Source: Macrocystis pyrifera (lineage: Eukaryota; Sar; Phaeophyceae; Laminariales; Laminariaceae). From it: a stretch of DNA of 64,000 nucleotides. Of this stretch, positions 32,404 to 43,588 are shown piece by piece. A program made the translations under genes and the position numbers. A model generated the notes under the pieces. It was not told the DNA's origin, did no database searches, and was given only the letters and a program-made list of their open reading frames with translations. Each line of letters starts with the position of its first letter. The first letter of the stretch is position 1. Location of the stretch: positions 11,542,734 to 11,606,733 of the forward strand of contig JASSKH010000003.1 in the NCBI GenBank assembly GCA_031763025.1, read 5' to 3'.

Positions 32404-33090
32404 CACTTTGTTTGTATCCCCATTGTTAGGTTTGCCTATTGAGCAGGTACTCGTTGGTACTCACGTGTGTTGAGTGCTTAGAGACGGAAGAAAATCAGCA
32501 GCTTAATTTCTTTCGAGTACGGTGAGAGACTGAGAGTAAAGGCTCGTGCCTCGCGGGGAAAACCCTCGGTTTTCCACGTAGGATACGCCTCCCAAGTACT
32601 ACAAATACGATCCTAATACTTGTCCCCGGTTAATTGCGGGCCTTTCGACCGCATTCAAAGCAGTACCACATAGCAACGAGCCCTCGCTGATGAGCCGCAT
32701 ATATACGCAAAATTGTGAGAAATTGATGGAAACTCCGATTCCATGAGCTATTATAGAACACGAGTCGAAGATGCGGCTCCCCAAAACCCACTCCCACACT
32801 TCTGAACGACAAGGTTACGACGCCGACAGGGTACGCCGAAAAAAAAAAGAAAGAAAGAAAGGAAGGCCTAGCCCTGAGGGACAGGAATAAATCGTCACGA
32901 AAGCCATCGCCACACTACCCGCAAGGGTAGTCTTGTGCCCCAGTATGCTTATAGTCAGTTTTTTCCAGATCACCCCCCGGCCCTCAAAAGCGGGGGGGGA
33001 TCGGCAGGACTAGAAAGAAAAATAACACGGAATACGCCATGAACCACCCAGACCCAGACCGAAACTCCGGAAACGTATCCTCGACGACAA
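32404..33090 (-). repeat. LTR-like repeat, minus copy
   Basis: Reverse-complement match to 14500-15240, including GTTCAGAAGTGTGGGAGTGG, the GGAATCGGAGTTTCCATC block and the closing AATAGGCAAACC. No coding content. Confidence 0.6.
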
Positions 33091-33345
33091 GGTCGGGACG
33101 GTTTGCCTATTCAGCAGGTGCTCGTTGGTACTCATGTGTCTTGAATGCTTAGAGAGATGGAAGAAGAGCAGTTTTTTTTTCCTTTCGAGCACAACGAGAG
33201 ACTGAGAGCAAGGTTTGTGCCTGGCCGGGAAAACCCCTGGATTTCCATCTAATATATACGCCTCCCAAAAGTACGACAAATACGATCCCAATACCTGAAC
33301 CAAGGTGACTACCGGCCTTTCGGCTTTATTCAAAGCCAACATAAG
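33091..33345 (-). repeat. Second partial LTR-like repeat, head to tail with the previous
   Basis: It carries only the last 250 bases of the family (from TTGAATAAAGCCGAAAGGCC to CGTCCCGACC) directly before the start of the copy at 33090. This gives a tandem arrangement of the kind that unequal LTR recombination can leave. Confidence 0.55.
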
Positions 33346-33933
33346 ATTCTGAAGTTAAGAGCGGCCAAAATGGCTTGTCCCACCTATAATGTCCCACCTA
33401 TAATACTAAAAGCAACACATTTCCCACTATATATAATAAGAGCAACGTGTAGTTAAGAGCGCGTGTTTCCGCTTGGTACGGTGTGCTCGGGGTAACCACT
33501 TCTGTAGTACCATCATTTAATTCTTATGTTTGCCGTCAAAATATATGTGCAGCACCATCATTTAATTAGTGTGTACGCCATCAAAGCTACGTGCAGCATG
33601 AGCTTCAACTTCCGTCGTTCATCGGCATTCAAATTCCCAGAAAGACGAATAAAAGCAAGGGAACAAAAAAACGGTAGTACTAGGCAGCGTGTTTGTCTTC
33701 GCGGGAGGCGGGGGCAATTTTTTTTTTTTTTAGCTGCTTGCTGTTGTAGAAAGCAAAAGTCCGGCGACGTACGAAGACCTATTGAGCAAGCCTGCAAAAG
33801 CAATGTAAACCCGGGTACAACATATGCGCCGGGGTGTCTTATGTGATACTATAGCACGCTGGCTTCTCGAACAATGTCGCCCTTCCTTGCTCGAGAAACA
33901 ACCTCGCCCCAACATTCAACGGCTGAGCTGTTA

Positions 33934-34038
33934 TTGTGGGGGGGCATAGTTAATAAGACCTATGGTATACATAAAGACCTATATATTTCAATGTTTTTAC
34001 GACCAATGTTTGGTCCTATTTACTATGGTCCCCCGTAA
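33934..34038 (+). mobile_element. MITE family M1, GTTAATAAG subtype
   Basis: TTGTGGGGGGGCATAGTTAA on the left and TTTACTATGGTCCCCCGTAA on the right. Confidence 0.75.
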
Positions 34039-34531
34039 TGAGAAGAACGAACACGTTTTCCTCCGTTGTGATTTCGACGTTCCCTGGAAGTATTTATCAT
34101 ACCTAGTATGTTATAAATATATATATATATGTATATCGTGGCCACATTGCGTCCTTCTTTTGCGAAAAAAAATAGTTACAACCCGTCCCCAACCCAAAAC
34201 AATTGTATTGCATACCATGCACCTGGTGTTGAACATCATTATAATAACCTGGTGTTGAAAATAGTTATAGTTATTTCACTTATTTATATCGTCTACCTAC
34301 GTGTAACAGCAGTATCTGATTCACTTTAATTCAAGCAAACAATTGAATTGATTAATTTCACCGACACATACCCATACTTCGTGCAACACTGCGCAGCATT
34401 TTAAACGGTTAACAAACGTATTGGGTGGTTCCAAAAGTATCGTCGATGATTTAATAACCTGGCTGGTGTTTGCGCTCGAACTTCAAGAGTATAATAAACT
34501 CTTCAGGAAATAATGGTCGCCCAAACGTATA

Positions 34532-34882
34532 GGGGGGGGGGGGGGGGGGGGGGGGTGTAGAATGAGACATGCCCCACCAAAGATTGCCCGGATTGTCAAA
34601 CCTTTGCCGGAAGAGCTGGAAGCGGCGGGGGGGGGGGGGGGGTGTACTCATTATCGTTCATGGCCGTAGTCGTATGACAGGGAGGTGGGGGGAGGGGGGG
34701 GGGGGTGTACTCATTATCATGAATGGCCGCAGTCGTATGACTGGGAGGTCGGGGGGGGGGGGGGGGTACTCATTATCATGCATGGCCGTAGTCGTATGAC
34801 CATAGACCCTCGCATCCCTACAATGCCGGGACGGAGCGCGTCGGGTTTTTACCGACTAGGCAGTGGGAGGTTGGGGGGGGGG
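34532..34882 (-). repeat. Chain of four short 3-prime modules, each ending in poly(C)
   Basis: On the minus strand, fragments 34872-34767, 34750-34706 and 34686-34643 each end in CATG(A)..ATAATGAGTAC followed by a C run (34766-34751, 34705-34687 and 34642-34627). A fourth fragment, 34626-34556, ends in CATTCTACA followed by a 24-base C run. The fragments get no upstream sequence of their own: they are 5-prime-truncated ends of the repeat at 34883-35391. Confidence 0.75.
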
Positions 34883-35391
34883 TGTACTCGATAGGAGAGA
34901 TGTACTCGATCTCATGCATGGCCGTAGTCGTATGACCATAGACCCTCGCATCCCTACAATGCCGGGACGGAGCATGTCGGATTTTCACCGACCAGGCAGA
35001 CATTGCTTGCACCAAGCGCGAAGCGCCGTGAGGTGTCCGGCGAGTCGCATGAAGGGTGAGCTGCATCCTACTAAGAACCGGTTGTGAGGCGGACTTGCAT
35101 ATGGATGACAGCTTCAATGAGCTAGTTTAATTTCCGGTGTGGCCACTTCCAGAGACAGCAATGGGAGTACTATGTAACTGCCTCTTGGGTGCCTTACCTT
35201 GAACACTACGTGATACGATCAATTCCCTCGTGCAGAGTAAAGGTTCTTTGCCTCGCACAAATGATCTAACTAGACGACCAGCTGTGGGCGACCGCCAAAA
35301 AAAAAAAAAAAAAAAAACGGTACCCTGGATGTCTAGCTCACGTAGTGAGCGGCATGTTTTACAGTGTCGTTGCCAACCGACGCCAGGAGGT
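34883..35391 (-). mobile_element. Partner repeat P (about 510 bp), near full length, poly(C) end
   Basis: On the minus strand it starts near TTGGCGTCGGTTGGCAACGA, passes a T18 run and a block CTCATTGAAGCTGTCATCCA, and ends in TGCTCCGTCCCGGCATTGTA, GGGATGCGAGGGTCTATGG and TCGAGTACA before a C10 run. There is no open frame of consequence. Copies lie at 51025, 52668, 53212, 55079 and 59083. The last 75 bases resemble the LINE 3-prime end, so it behaves like a SINE-type or deletion partner. No tRNA, 5S or 7SL head was recognised. Confidence 0.75.
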
Positions 35392-35408
35392 GGGGGGGGG
35401 GGGGGGGG

Positions 35409-35603
35409 CGGGCGTACTCATTTGTTGGTTGCCTTAGTCATTTGACCATTGACCACGCATCCCTTTCGAGACAGAGCACCGTTCCTACTTCTAACAGAGA
35501 CATCTCCAACATTTGGGGCGCTCATTACGTTGTTTCCATGCAATACGTGGATTGTTTTTGCTAATCTTATATCTTATCCCCTTCCTGTTTGGCCGTCTGT
35601 GGC
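35409..35603 (-). pseudogene. LINE-C 3-prime fragment, 195 bp, poly(C) end
   Basis: On the minus strand it starts inside the LINE C-terminal coding region (GGCCAAACAGGAAGGGGATA) and ends AACCAACAAATGAGTACG followed by a C-rich run at 35408-35392. It is a 5-prime truncation of the element at 62040-63950, with indels that break the frame. Confidence 0.8.
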
Positions 35604-35614
35604 GGGGGGGGGGG

Positions 35615-35724
35615 TGTACTCATTATCGTGCATGACCGTAGTCGTATGACCATTGACCCTCTCATCCCTACAATGCCGGGACGGAGCACGTCGGGTTCTC
35701 ACCGACCAGACAGACATTGCTGAC
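35615..35724 (-). repeat. Partner repeat P, 3-prime fragment, poly(C) end
   Basis: Minus strand: GCAATGTCTGTCTGGTCGGT through GAGTACA, then a C11 run at 35614-35604. Directly abuts the LINE-C fragments on both sides. Confidence 0.8.
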
Positions 35725-35742
35725 GGGGGGGGGGGGGGGGGG

Positions 35743-36569
35743 TACTCATTTGTTGCTTGCCTTAGTCATTTGACCATTGACCACGCATCCCTTTCGAGAC
35801 GGAGCACCGTTCCTACATCTAATGGAGACACCTCCAACAATTGGGCGCTCATTACGTTGTTTCCATAAATTACATAGAAACTTTTTGCTAATACTATCCC
35901 CTTCCTGTTTGGCCTCCTGTGGCCACCATCTATCTCCTAGGATAGCGATCGTTTTCTCGCTGCTATTCATTGCATCAAATTCCTCCATGCCACATTCATC
36001 TATTCCCTCATCTCCTCTTCTAACACATCTCGTTCCTCCTTGTATATTTCACATTCTCCTACTATGTGAGTTCTAGTCTCTATTGCTTTGCCACACGGGC
36101 ACATCTGTGCATCTGCTTCCTCCTCCTCCCGGCTACTGGTGTACCTCTTTCTTCTTTCTGGCAGGTTCAGGTCCCCCACACGAAAGCGCAGTTTCAGCGT
36201 TTTCGCGAAGTCCATTGGGCCATGCAAATACGTTTTCATTCCTATTCCTTCCCTCAATCCCCCGTATATCTCTAAGTGTTTTTCTGATTCCACCTTGTTT
36301 CTTGGCGCTAGCCTCTCCCTTCTTTCTATCCTTTCTTCTACTTCTGCCTTGTACGTCCCAAACTTCCCGGCGGACATCATCTCTTCTTGGTTTCCCCCTA
36401 TATCCTTCCATACTTTCTCAACTATGCCATCCCACCTTATTCCAGCTCGCCCTTTTGTTACTTTCTCCCCATACAGCTCTATCAACTATGGCTGGCAACC
36501 TCTTTCTTGGCATGTTTCTTACTTTTTATTTGCCAGTTCAACTTTCTCATGTCTCTATTTGTCTTGAGT
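35743..36569 (-). pseudogene. LINE-C, 5-prime-truncated copy (C-terminal 270 codons)
   Basis: On the minus strand the sequence begins within the thumb/linker region (CTCAAGACAAATAGAGACAT) right after a C-rich stretch (36594-36570). It encodes KGRAGIRWDGIVEKVWKDIG, the C-P-C-G..H..C knuckle and the final GQMTKASNK, as in 62040-63950. A stop after LEEEMRE (36000) and a shift split the frame into 36000-36485 and 35746-35988. The 3-prime end is AACAAATGAGTA followed by a C18 run. Dead by truncation and frame damage. Confidence 0.85.
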
Positions 36570-36698
36570 GGGGGGTGGCGGGGGGGATGGGGGAGGCGCA
36601 CGACCCAATTTTTCAATCCCCGAGCCCAACTCCGCACGCGCGCTCCGGGCAAAAACACAGGCGACATGCCCCGGCGACAGCCTATCGCAGCGCAAGTA

Positions 36699-36803
36699 TT
36701 ACGGGGGTACATAGTTAATAGGACCTATGGTATACATAAAAACCTATATATTTACCTACTTTTACTAACAAAATTTGGTCCTGTTAACTATGGACCCCCG
36801 TAA
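36699..36803 (+). mobile_element. MITE family M1, GTTAATAGG subtype
   Basis: TTACGGGGGTACATAGTTAA to TTAACTATGGACCCCCGTAA, TA flanks at 36697-36698 and 36804-36805. Confidence 0.82.
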
Positions 36804-36809
36804 TAGTAG

Positions 36810-38724
36810 TTTACTCTCATCAGCAATCAATGCTCTCTTTTTTTACCACACCATTTAATATCTCCGCCCTTCTTTTCTCTCTCCAGGGGTTACACAGCAG
36901 GCTATTCTCCCCCCTCCTCCCCATTACGGTTCGTGGCTTGCATTTTTATCTCTAGAAGACTTCGTTCGGCCCTTTCTTCCCTCGTCGACTCGCATCGAAT
37001 TGCGCCATTGATCAATAATGGATTCGTTTTTTTTTTTTTTTTTTTTTTTTTTGCGGGTGTTTTAGTTCCGCTAGTATTTTATCCGCCCGCCCCCTGCTCT
37101 CTCTACTAAACACGGCCACCCCCCCCCAAAAAAAAAAAAACTAATTTTCCTTAGCTCAGCTGCTGGTAGTACCGCTCTTCTCTCCCTACCGGGATTTCCA
37201 AAACCCATGGTGGATCCCGATATATTCCCTCGCGAATGTCATTCATGGAGGCATTGTTCGGCAGTGAGCGTTCCTCCCTCCGGCGAATTGCATTGCCAGT
37301 CATCCCGGCCTACCGCCAGCTTGGCCCCACCCCCCCCATCCTCGCCGAAAGTAAAGGATCTTCTGGAACTAGCCATGCTCTCCGCCCCCCTTCGCCCGCC
37401 GCTCACTCCGGTCTTGTCCGACTGTCGCTGCGCCGTTTCTCAGGCCATGGCGTCATAGGTCGCTTGTCCACTCTTCCTCGTCCCCCCCCCAACCCCCTCC
37501 CACCTCTTCCGGCGCCCCGGAAGAAGGTCACCACCGACCAGCGTTCACTCTGGCACCCCCTTGCCCTCCCCCTTCCCCCCCCACCCACCTCTTCCCGTCG
37601 CTCCAGAAGAAGGTCGCCAACGAACGGAGTTCACTCTGGCATCCTCCCCCCCCCCCCCCCCCCCGTGCTGAACATCGTCCCTCCTTTTACACGACCTGAC
37701 CCCTATACCCTGTGTCCATTTCTTCTCCTCGCTGTTGCCTTCCAGCCAGGTGCCCCTCCCCCCCTCCCACCCCTCCGCTCCCCCCCCCCCCGCCCCCTCA
37801 CCCCGCTGCAAGAACGCTTCATCCCCATTTCACACTAATAAATCGTGTCATTTTCTCTCAAATACCCTAAACACGTAGAGGGTGCTTAAAGAAAATACAT
37901 AAACACAGCGGTTCTGCCTCACTGTGTACACGTCTAGCAACCGCATTTTTCGCCTTTCAAGTGGCAGCGAGTATAGGAGTACGTTGTGGGGCGCGCCGCA
38001 CATCTTGGATCACTTCTCCGAATTCCTGATGTGCATGGGTTAGCTCTATAACCCCTTCCTGATGTTCTTTGCATCTGCAAACGTTTAAGTAAAACAAACT
38101 CCTGGCACATGGGACCCCTGAGGATGATAAGCCAGTTACGTTTTGTTTGATATATTTTGCCTTCCGACTTATTCGCCATGTGCCGCACTAGAATAACTAT
38201 GTACGTGTATACTGATGCACATGCGTACTCACGCCACTCGTGTCACTGCGTATATACTGTACTACGAGCGCGAGGGGTATTGCCGAAAACAGAAGCAATC
38301 TTGCCCTGCAAGCCGATTTATGACATGTCACATGTCACATAGTCGCGGTCGGAGTGGTACGCTACAAGAAGTAAGGTACTGCTGTAAGAAGGGTGTGTAT
38401 GATGTCGACATAAGAAACGCCCACCCCGCCTGATGTTTACCGTAGGTGGTGCAAGTATATGATCCAGTTCAGGTCAAGTGCTCGGGTTTGTGAAGTGATG
38501 TTGTGTTTCTGTGTGCTGTTGTCGTTGAAAAAAGCAAGCAGGATGCAAACAATTGATATTAACATATTATAGTTGATTGATCGTGTTGGATTATGCTATG
38601 GATATGAATATACACATAGGGTACAGGGTGACTTCAAATACCACTCTGTCTGGTGATATTTTCTTTGTTTTAAAAAAGTAAAAAAGGAATCAACTGCTGA
38701 GAGCGCGTAGCGTGTGGGTAGACG
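36810..38724. other. No gene recognised; T-run and proline-coding tandem repeat
   Basis: A T run lies at 37029-37052. At about 37490-37650 two diverged copies of ACCTCTTCC..C(A/G)GAAGAAGGTC followed by GTTCACTCTGGCA are spaced about 95 bases apart in a C-rich stretch. The 200-codon proline-rich frame over it is probably a product of that repeat. Confidence 0.45.
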
Positions 38725-38850
38725 CAATTCGACGCGAGTCGACGAGGGAAGAAAGGGCTGAATTTTTCTCGCGATAAACGTGAAGGCACGAACCGCAGTT
38801 GGGAGAGCCTGCTGCTATGTGACACCGGATGTTGAGTTACGACTATTAAT
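38725..38850 (+). repeat. Second copy of the dispersed repeat of 2455-2595
   Basis: CAATTCGACGCGAGTCGACG through GACACCGGATGTTGAG, without the MITE present in the other copy. Confidence 0.65.
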
Positions 38851-39655
38851 AGGATGGAGGGATGGAGAGAGGAAAGAAGGGCGAGGACAATACATGGGGA
38901 AAAGAAAAAAGAAAATAGAAAGAGTAGCTGCGGCAGCAACGGTGCGGATACGTAGGCAAGAACATCATTCGCATGAGGTCTGTGTGATACGGCAGCTCGG
39001 TGCGGGATACAGGAATGCCGGTGCTGTGGGTTGTTAGTACACGCCCCTTCTTGGTTGCTGTTTCCTATATGGATCTTCGTGCTGTACTTTACACAACACG
39101 CGTATGGTACACCAAACCCCATAACATTAGCCCACCCTGAGTAGGCGCATAGCTGCCGTCGATGCCGAGCGTGAGATGTCCGCAGGTGCGGGGCGCAGGG
39201 GTGTATCGATGCTGGGCAAGTGTGGTGCGTCTGATTTATGAGCTTGAGAACAACGGCATCTACAGAGATTTTGGGTACAATCTTGCTACCTGGTACTACT
39301 TTAGATCTTGTCTTCCAAAATACGCAGGGTCTTCATTCTAACGGATAGTGGTATCCGTATGCAGAATGTAACACGTGCTATCTGATTGGACCTGAGTCGT
39401 AGTGCGTGCTAGACAAACCTGCATTGAAGTCGTGACACGTACTGGCGGGGCATTTTCGTGGGAAGTCGAAGTGGCACACCCTATACTTGTACACGGTATA
39501 GCCGGTCATGCTAGAGAGCATGAACCCCCCCCCCCCCCCCCCCCCCGACCCTTTCCACTCTCTTAGCTTGACCCTTCGAGCTCGCCCAGCAACTAATACG
39601 AGGACATATATGTTCGTGCGTCCTGATACCGATCATGCACTACTATATATTAATA
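38851..39655. other. No gene recognised; poly(C) at 39524-39546
   Basis: Nothing coding stands out. The C run follows GAGAGCATGAA. Confidence 0.5.
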
Positions 39656-39740
39656 TGTTCGTTTATAAAGGATAGACTACTGAGTGAGCTACTCAGTCAG
39701 CATCGTCAGTGGTCTACCTTTTATAAACGAACGAACATAC
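39656..39740. repeat. 85-bp hairpin-forming inverted repeat
   Basis: TGTTCGTTTATAAAGGATAG at the left pairs with the inverse of CTACCTTTTATAAACGAACG at the right. The inner ACTGAGTGAGCTACTCAGT is also palindromic. Confidence 0.7.
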
Positions 39741-39811
39741 TACTGCTGTAGATCAACCTCTTTGTCTTCAGTGGATTACCGCCGATGGTGGCCCCATCAA
39801 AATAGCAAGCT

Positions 39812-39904
39812 GCTACTACTACTACTACTATACTACTACTACTACTACTACTACCACTACTACTACCACCATTACTACTACTACCACTACTACTTACTAC
39901 TATT
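39812..39904. repeat. (TAC)n microsatellite, imperfect
   Basis: TACTAC units with CCA and ATT interruptions. Confidence 0.9.
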
Positions 39905-40700
39905 GATACACGCTGACTAGGGTATTATTATTGCTGTCGCGTATCTCCATGATGGCTCGAGGGTCAAATACAGTAGCAGCACAACAAGCAGTGAGTGGGT
40001 GGACAGACAGACGGAGGAGCTCAAGACAGACTTGAACATCTCCCTATTCCCGACACCACGTGTGCGGCCTGCCAGAAGCAGTAGATAGAGCTTACCACCG
40101 ATTCGGGATTTTGTCTGATTGGCTTATCGTACTAATAGTTAGGGTCAGGGTTACGGTTACTCTCGAACAACAGATAATAAATGGTAAGCAACTCGTAGCA
40201 ACCGTCTTCAGAAGCGTCTCACCAACCGGGTCTCACGAATAAATATTCTAGAGACAAATCCTCAACAACCAACCGACCAACCATATCGTACTCCTCCAGC
40301 AACATTTGCAATGATTCGCGATTCCAGTGCTGCTGAGAAGTAGTGCCATGATATGATAGGCGCATGTGACGTTATTACTAAGTCTTGGTACTCGTTATGC
40401 ACGATGAGATAATTGCCATTTAATTGCCATTACTGCTGCTTGCCTCGTTTGCCTCGTACTTCGCATATGATACGACTATTCTGCACAGCCAGCAGCATAC
40501 AACCCCCAGTCAAACTGCACCCGGTCTGCACAGCCGCACTACAAAGCGTGGCACGAAGTATAAATAAGCAGTTAGCGTGCTGTGCTATACCACCAGTACA
40601 CACCTTGATTCTGCTGCTCGCTGTACCTGGAACCCGATACCTGGTGAACATACGTACAGACGTGCTCATATGACATGTCATCACGTGCCATTGCTACGTA
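39905..40700. other. No gene recognised
   Basis: Short frames only on both strands. Confidence 0.5.
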
Positions 40701-40705
40701 TACCG

Positions 40706-41007
40706 GCGTCCCCGGTGGCTTGGTAGGTGGTCCGCGAGCCTATCAAGATCAATTTCGTGAGTTCGAGTCTCACCGAGTGCATGCTCACAGGGACTTTTTC
40801 TTGCATAAAATTGATTAGCGGAAAGCGCGAGAGCGTGAGTTAGCTGTACATTCGATGAAAATCGACGAGCAGTGGGAATGCTGAACCCTATGCGCGATAA
40901 ATACTAAAGGCACGTACCGGGGGGGGGGGAGAGAAGGGACGACACCTGTGACCACGGCTTGTCCAGAAGATCGTCGAGGGTAAAACCTCCTACGAGTGGG
41001 CTGGAAA
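40706..41007 (+). mobile_element. tRNA-headed SINE, interrupted near its A-rich tail
   Basis: Aligns base for base with 31999-32295 apart from small changes, up to GTGGGCTGGAAA. There the foldback element begins. An A run at 41502-41527 beyond that element is the likely rest of the tail. Confidence 0.85.
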
Positions 41008-41500
41008 GACCAACTATTATGGGAAATTATTTCTGAGCTCTCAGAACTGGGGTTTTAGGCCGAATATACGCGTTTTACTTGGCGGGAAAGCCAGAAACAC
41101 CGATAGACTCCTCAAAATGCTCCCCGTAGTTTTTTGCGAGCTTTCAGGAACAATTTCCCGTTTCTCCAGAGTCCTAATTTGAATTTTGGAGTTGCCAATC
41201 ACTTTTCTCTGGAGGGTCAGAAATAAGGCTGTTGGTCAGAACTGGGGCCAGAAATAGTGGATCTTCGAGGATTTTTGATGAAAAATCACGATGTCCTCAG
41301 AACTGGAAATATGGACGAACAGTCCTACGACGACTCTGGAGAAACGGAAAAGTGCTCGAGAAAGCTCTCGGAAAACTAAGGGGGGCATCCTGAGGAGTCT
41401 ACCGGTGTTTTTGACAGTCCCGTTGAGTAAATCGCGGTTTTTTTTCGGCAAAAAAAGCCAGTTCTGAGACCCCTTCAAAAATTTCCCATAATAGTTGGTC
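41008..41500. mobile_element. Foldback element with about 165-bp imperfect inverted repeats
   Basis: The first bases GACCAACTATTATGGGAAAT are repeated exactly inverted at the right end. Beyond that the arms stay alignable inward (CTCAGAACTGG, AACACCG(A/G)TAGACTCCTCA, CCGTTTCTCCAGAGTC), leaving a centre of about 160 bases. There is no coding frame. It sits inside a SINE, so it is younger than that SINE. No clear target duplication was found, and the superfamily is unknown. Confidence 0.82.
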
Positions 41501-42035
41501 TAAAAAAAAAAAAAAAAAAAAAAAAAATCAAGACGATCGGTGAAATATGTTGGGAGCACCGGACACGCGAAGAGGCGCGGAATCTTCCATGCATTTTTTT
41601 CTTGGGAGTCGGTAAAACATGTCTCACGTACGTACGATGTTGCAGCCAGCTGTTTTGGGTTTTCTCCCAAAAAAAGTCACTTTTTTTATCTGGTCCATTT
41701 TGTCCCACTGTGATTTTTCGTTGCATCCTCGCGGCTGGCCGCCGCGGCCGTGCATGAGAAGTGGGCCCGCAGCCGCAGCGCAGCGCAAACAAACGAAGAA
41801 CCTCCCCGAGGGGGGGAGAAAAGTGACAAAATACCGTGCCCAATTCATTGCTGTGCATAAACAGGCACGTCGCAGCCGGGTCCAACCCAACAACACAGCA
41901 AAGCACCAGCAGCAGCACCAGCGGCAACAGCAACAGCTGCTGCGCCTGCAATCTCATCACAGACGCACCCCGTTGGTTGTGGTTGTGTGTGGTGTCGCTT
42001 GTTGTGGTGCGTGCTGTCGAAGCAGCCGGCTGGCG

Positions 42036-42602
42036 ATGGGCCGCTCTTCGTACAACTCGATGGGGCGCATGCCGCTGCGCGTCGGCGGCGGCGGCAGCAT
42101 CAGCGGAGACGGTGGAGGAAGGGACGGACAGGTGCCAAGCGAAAGGCGGACCAGCACCAGCATTGGTAGCAGAGGCTACAGCATGGTTGGTGTACGAGTG
42201 GCAGGAACCGTTATGTTTGCTCTTGTTCTAACTGGGCTTGTGGGGATTTTCAGCTCGGTCGAGAACACCAGGATGCCTGCTGGACCTACTGCTGCTGCTG
42301 GTTCGATGCCAGCGCCAGACGAGACGAAGGCGACGGTGGGCAACGATGAGTCGGGTACGAACAGGTTTTGCGTTGTGATTACCTCGCAGTCGTGGTCCCG
42401 CGGTAGTGCGGTAGCAATGTGCAATGCCTACGTGCATTTATTACCCTATGGTATGTCAGTATGTGTTTGTTGTGTGTTATCTCATTTTTCTATGTACCCA
42501 GGTACGCACAGCATCAGTATGGCTGTATCACGATCTCGTCTATACGCACAACAACAGCAAGGGAGTACGTACGTAGTACCGGTACAGAGTACCGCACAAT
42601 GA
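42036..42602 (+). CDS. Putative type II membrane protein, N-terminal exon
   Basis: From ATG at 42036 the frame encodes a short basic, serine/glycine-rich cytosolic segment. A hydrophobic helix of about 22 residues follows (GVRVAGTVMFALVLTGLVGI), then a proline/alanine/threonine-rich stem and RFCVVITSQSWSRGSAVAMC. That is the layout of a Golgi-resident type II enzyme. A GT donor after CCCTATG (42451) and an AG acceptor at 42501 give an optional 51-base intron; either way the frame stays open to TGA at 42600-42602. No catalytic domain is visible, so the gene is partial, or the rest has been lost or displaced. Upstream codons from 41619 are glutamine-rich and probably untranslated. Confidence 0.4.
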   Translation: MGRSSYNSMGRMPLRVGGGGSISGDGGGRDGQVPSERRTSTSIGSRGYSMVGVRVAGTVMFALVLTGLVGIFSSVENTRMPAGPTAAAGSMPAPDETKATVGNDESGTNRFCVVITSQSWSRGSAVAMCNAYVHLLPYGMSVCVCCVLSHFSMYPGTHSISMAVSRSRLYAQQQQGSTYVVPVQSTAQ

Positions 42603-43162
42603 GAGCAAGCAGTACATCCTACATGGTGATAGTTCGAGGTCCCACTCTAGTGCGGTCATCGTCGTCTGGCAATAAGGCACTCAAGTGTGGTATATATTAC
42701 GTGATCCCTTCCGCTCAACTTGGTTTGTTGTGTTCGCCGCACTCGAGTCGCACTCCATTATTACTTTTGAAGTCTCAGAAAATGAACCCTATTAATTAAT
42801 ATAGATAGGTGGACAAGTAGAGTTGACGGTAAAAAGTGACGGCGTACGGCACTGAGTGATTGATAAACGAAAACAAGTGGGCGCCCGAGTTACCTGGTGC
42901 CTGGTATGAGACTATTCCTACAGCAATAATAGTACTGCTGGTCTACTTGTTATTGTTGTTGTTCTCACAAAATCGTGAGTGCGTGGCCACAGAACAGGCT
43001 CCAGAAAAACTGGAGCACAATAATAAAATACTTCTGTTCTTGTACTGACTGCTCGTCGAACTCAACTGACCAGCCTCGCTCGCGGTAAATGTTAAATGTA
43101 TGCGGAAATTCGAATTCGGAAATTTCGATTTTTTGAAATTTGGAAATACAGCAGTAGTAGTA
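42603..43162. other. No gene recognised
   Basis: No motif. AGTGCGGT words resembling the palindromic element at 46243 occur near 42640. Confidence 0.45.
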
Positions 43163-43557
43163 GTAGCGTGTAGGAACAAAAAACAGTCAACTGGAACGGA
43201 ACGAGGCTGTTCGTGGTCATTCGTTCCGTGCCTGTGTAAAAAAACGTGTTTGGGTCCATGCAGAATCCTGGGCCTCGCCAGCCGAATCAGTACGAACGGT
43301 ATCTTTTGCACATGCCAGAGCACATTGGTGTCCACATCCATCTTCGGTGGTGTCCATCTACATCAAATAAGATCCTATATGTTCCCATTCGGTCGGGCCG
43401 TTCGGTCCTCCCAAACAAGAAAAAGGGGTGCAACACTTCTTCTTCCTCTTCCTAGATATACAGTTTTTCTCGGGCTGCACTGAATATATTCGTTTCCCAC
43501 AACCAATCAGCATCAATTCATGCAGCAAATAATATTCCATCCGGTTCGTTCCCATGC

Positions 43558-43588
<31 letters not shown>

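Noticed and set aside
34532-36594. Tandem satellite DNA
   Set aside because: The modules differ in length and origin (LINE-C and P) and share only their 3-prime ends, unlike a satellite with a constant unit.
37236-37838. 200-codon proline/serine-rich protein
   Set aside because: The frame crosses a C-rich diverged tandem repeat and has no motif or splice context.
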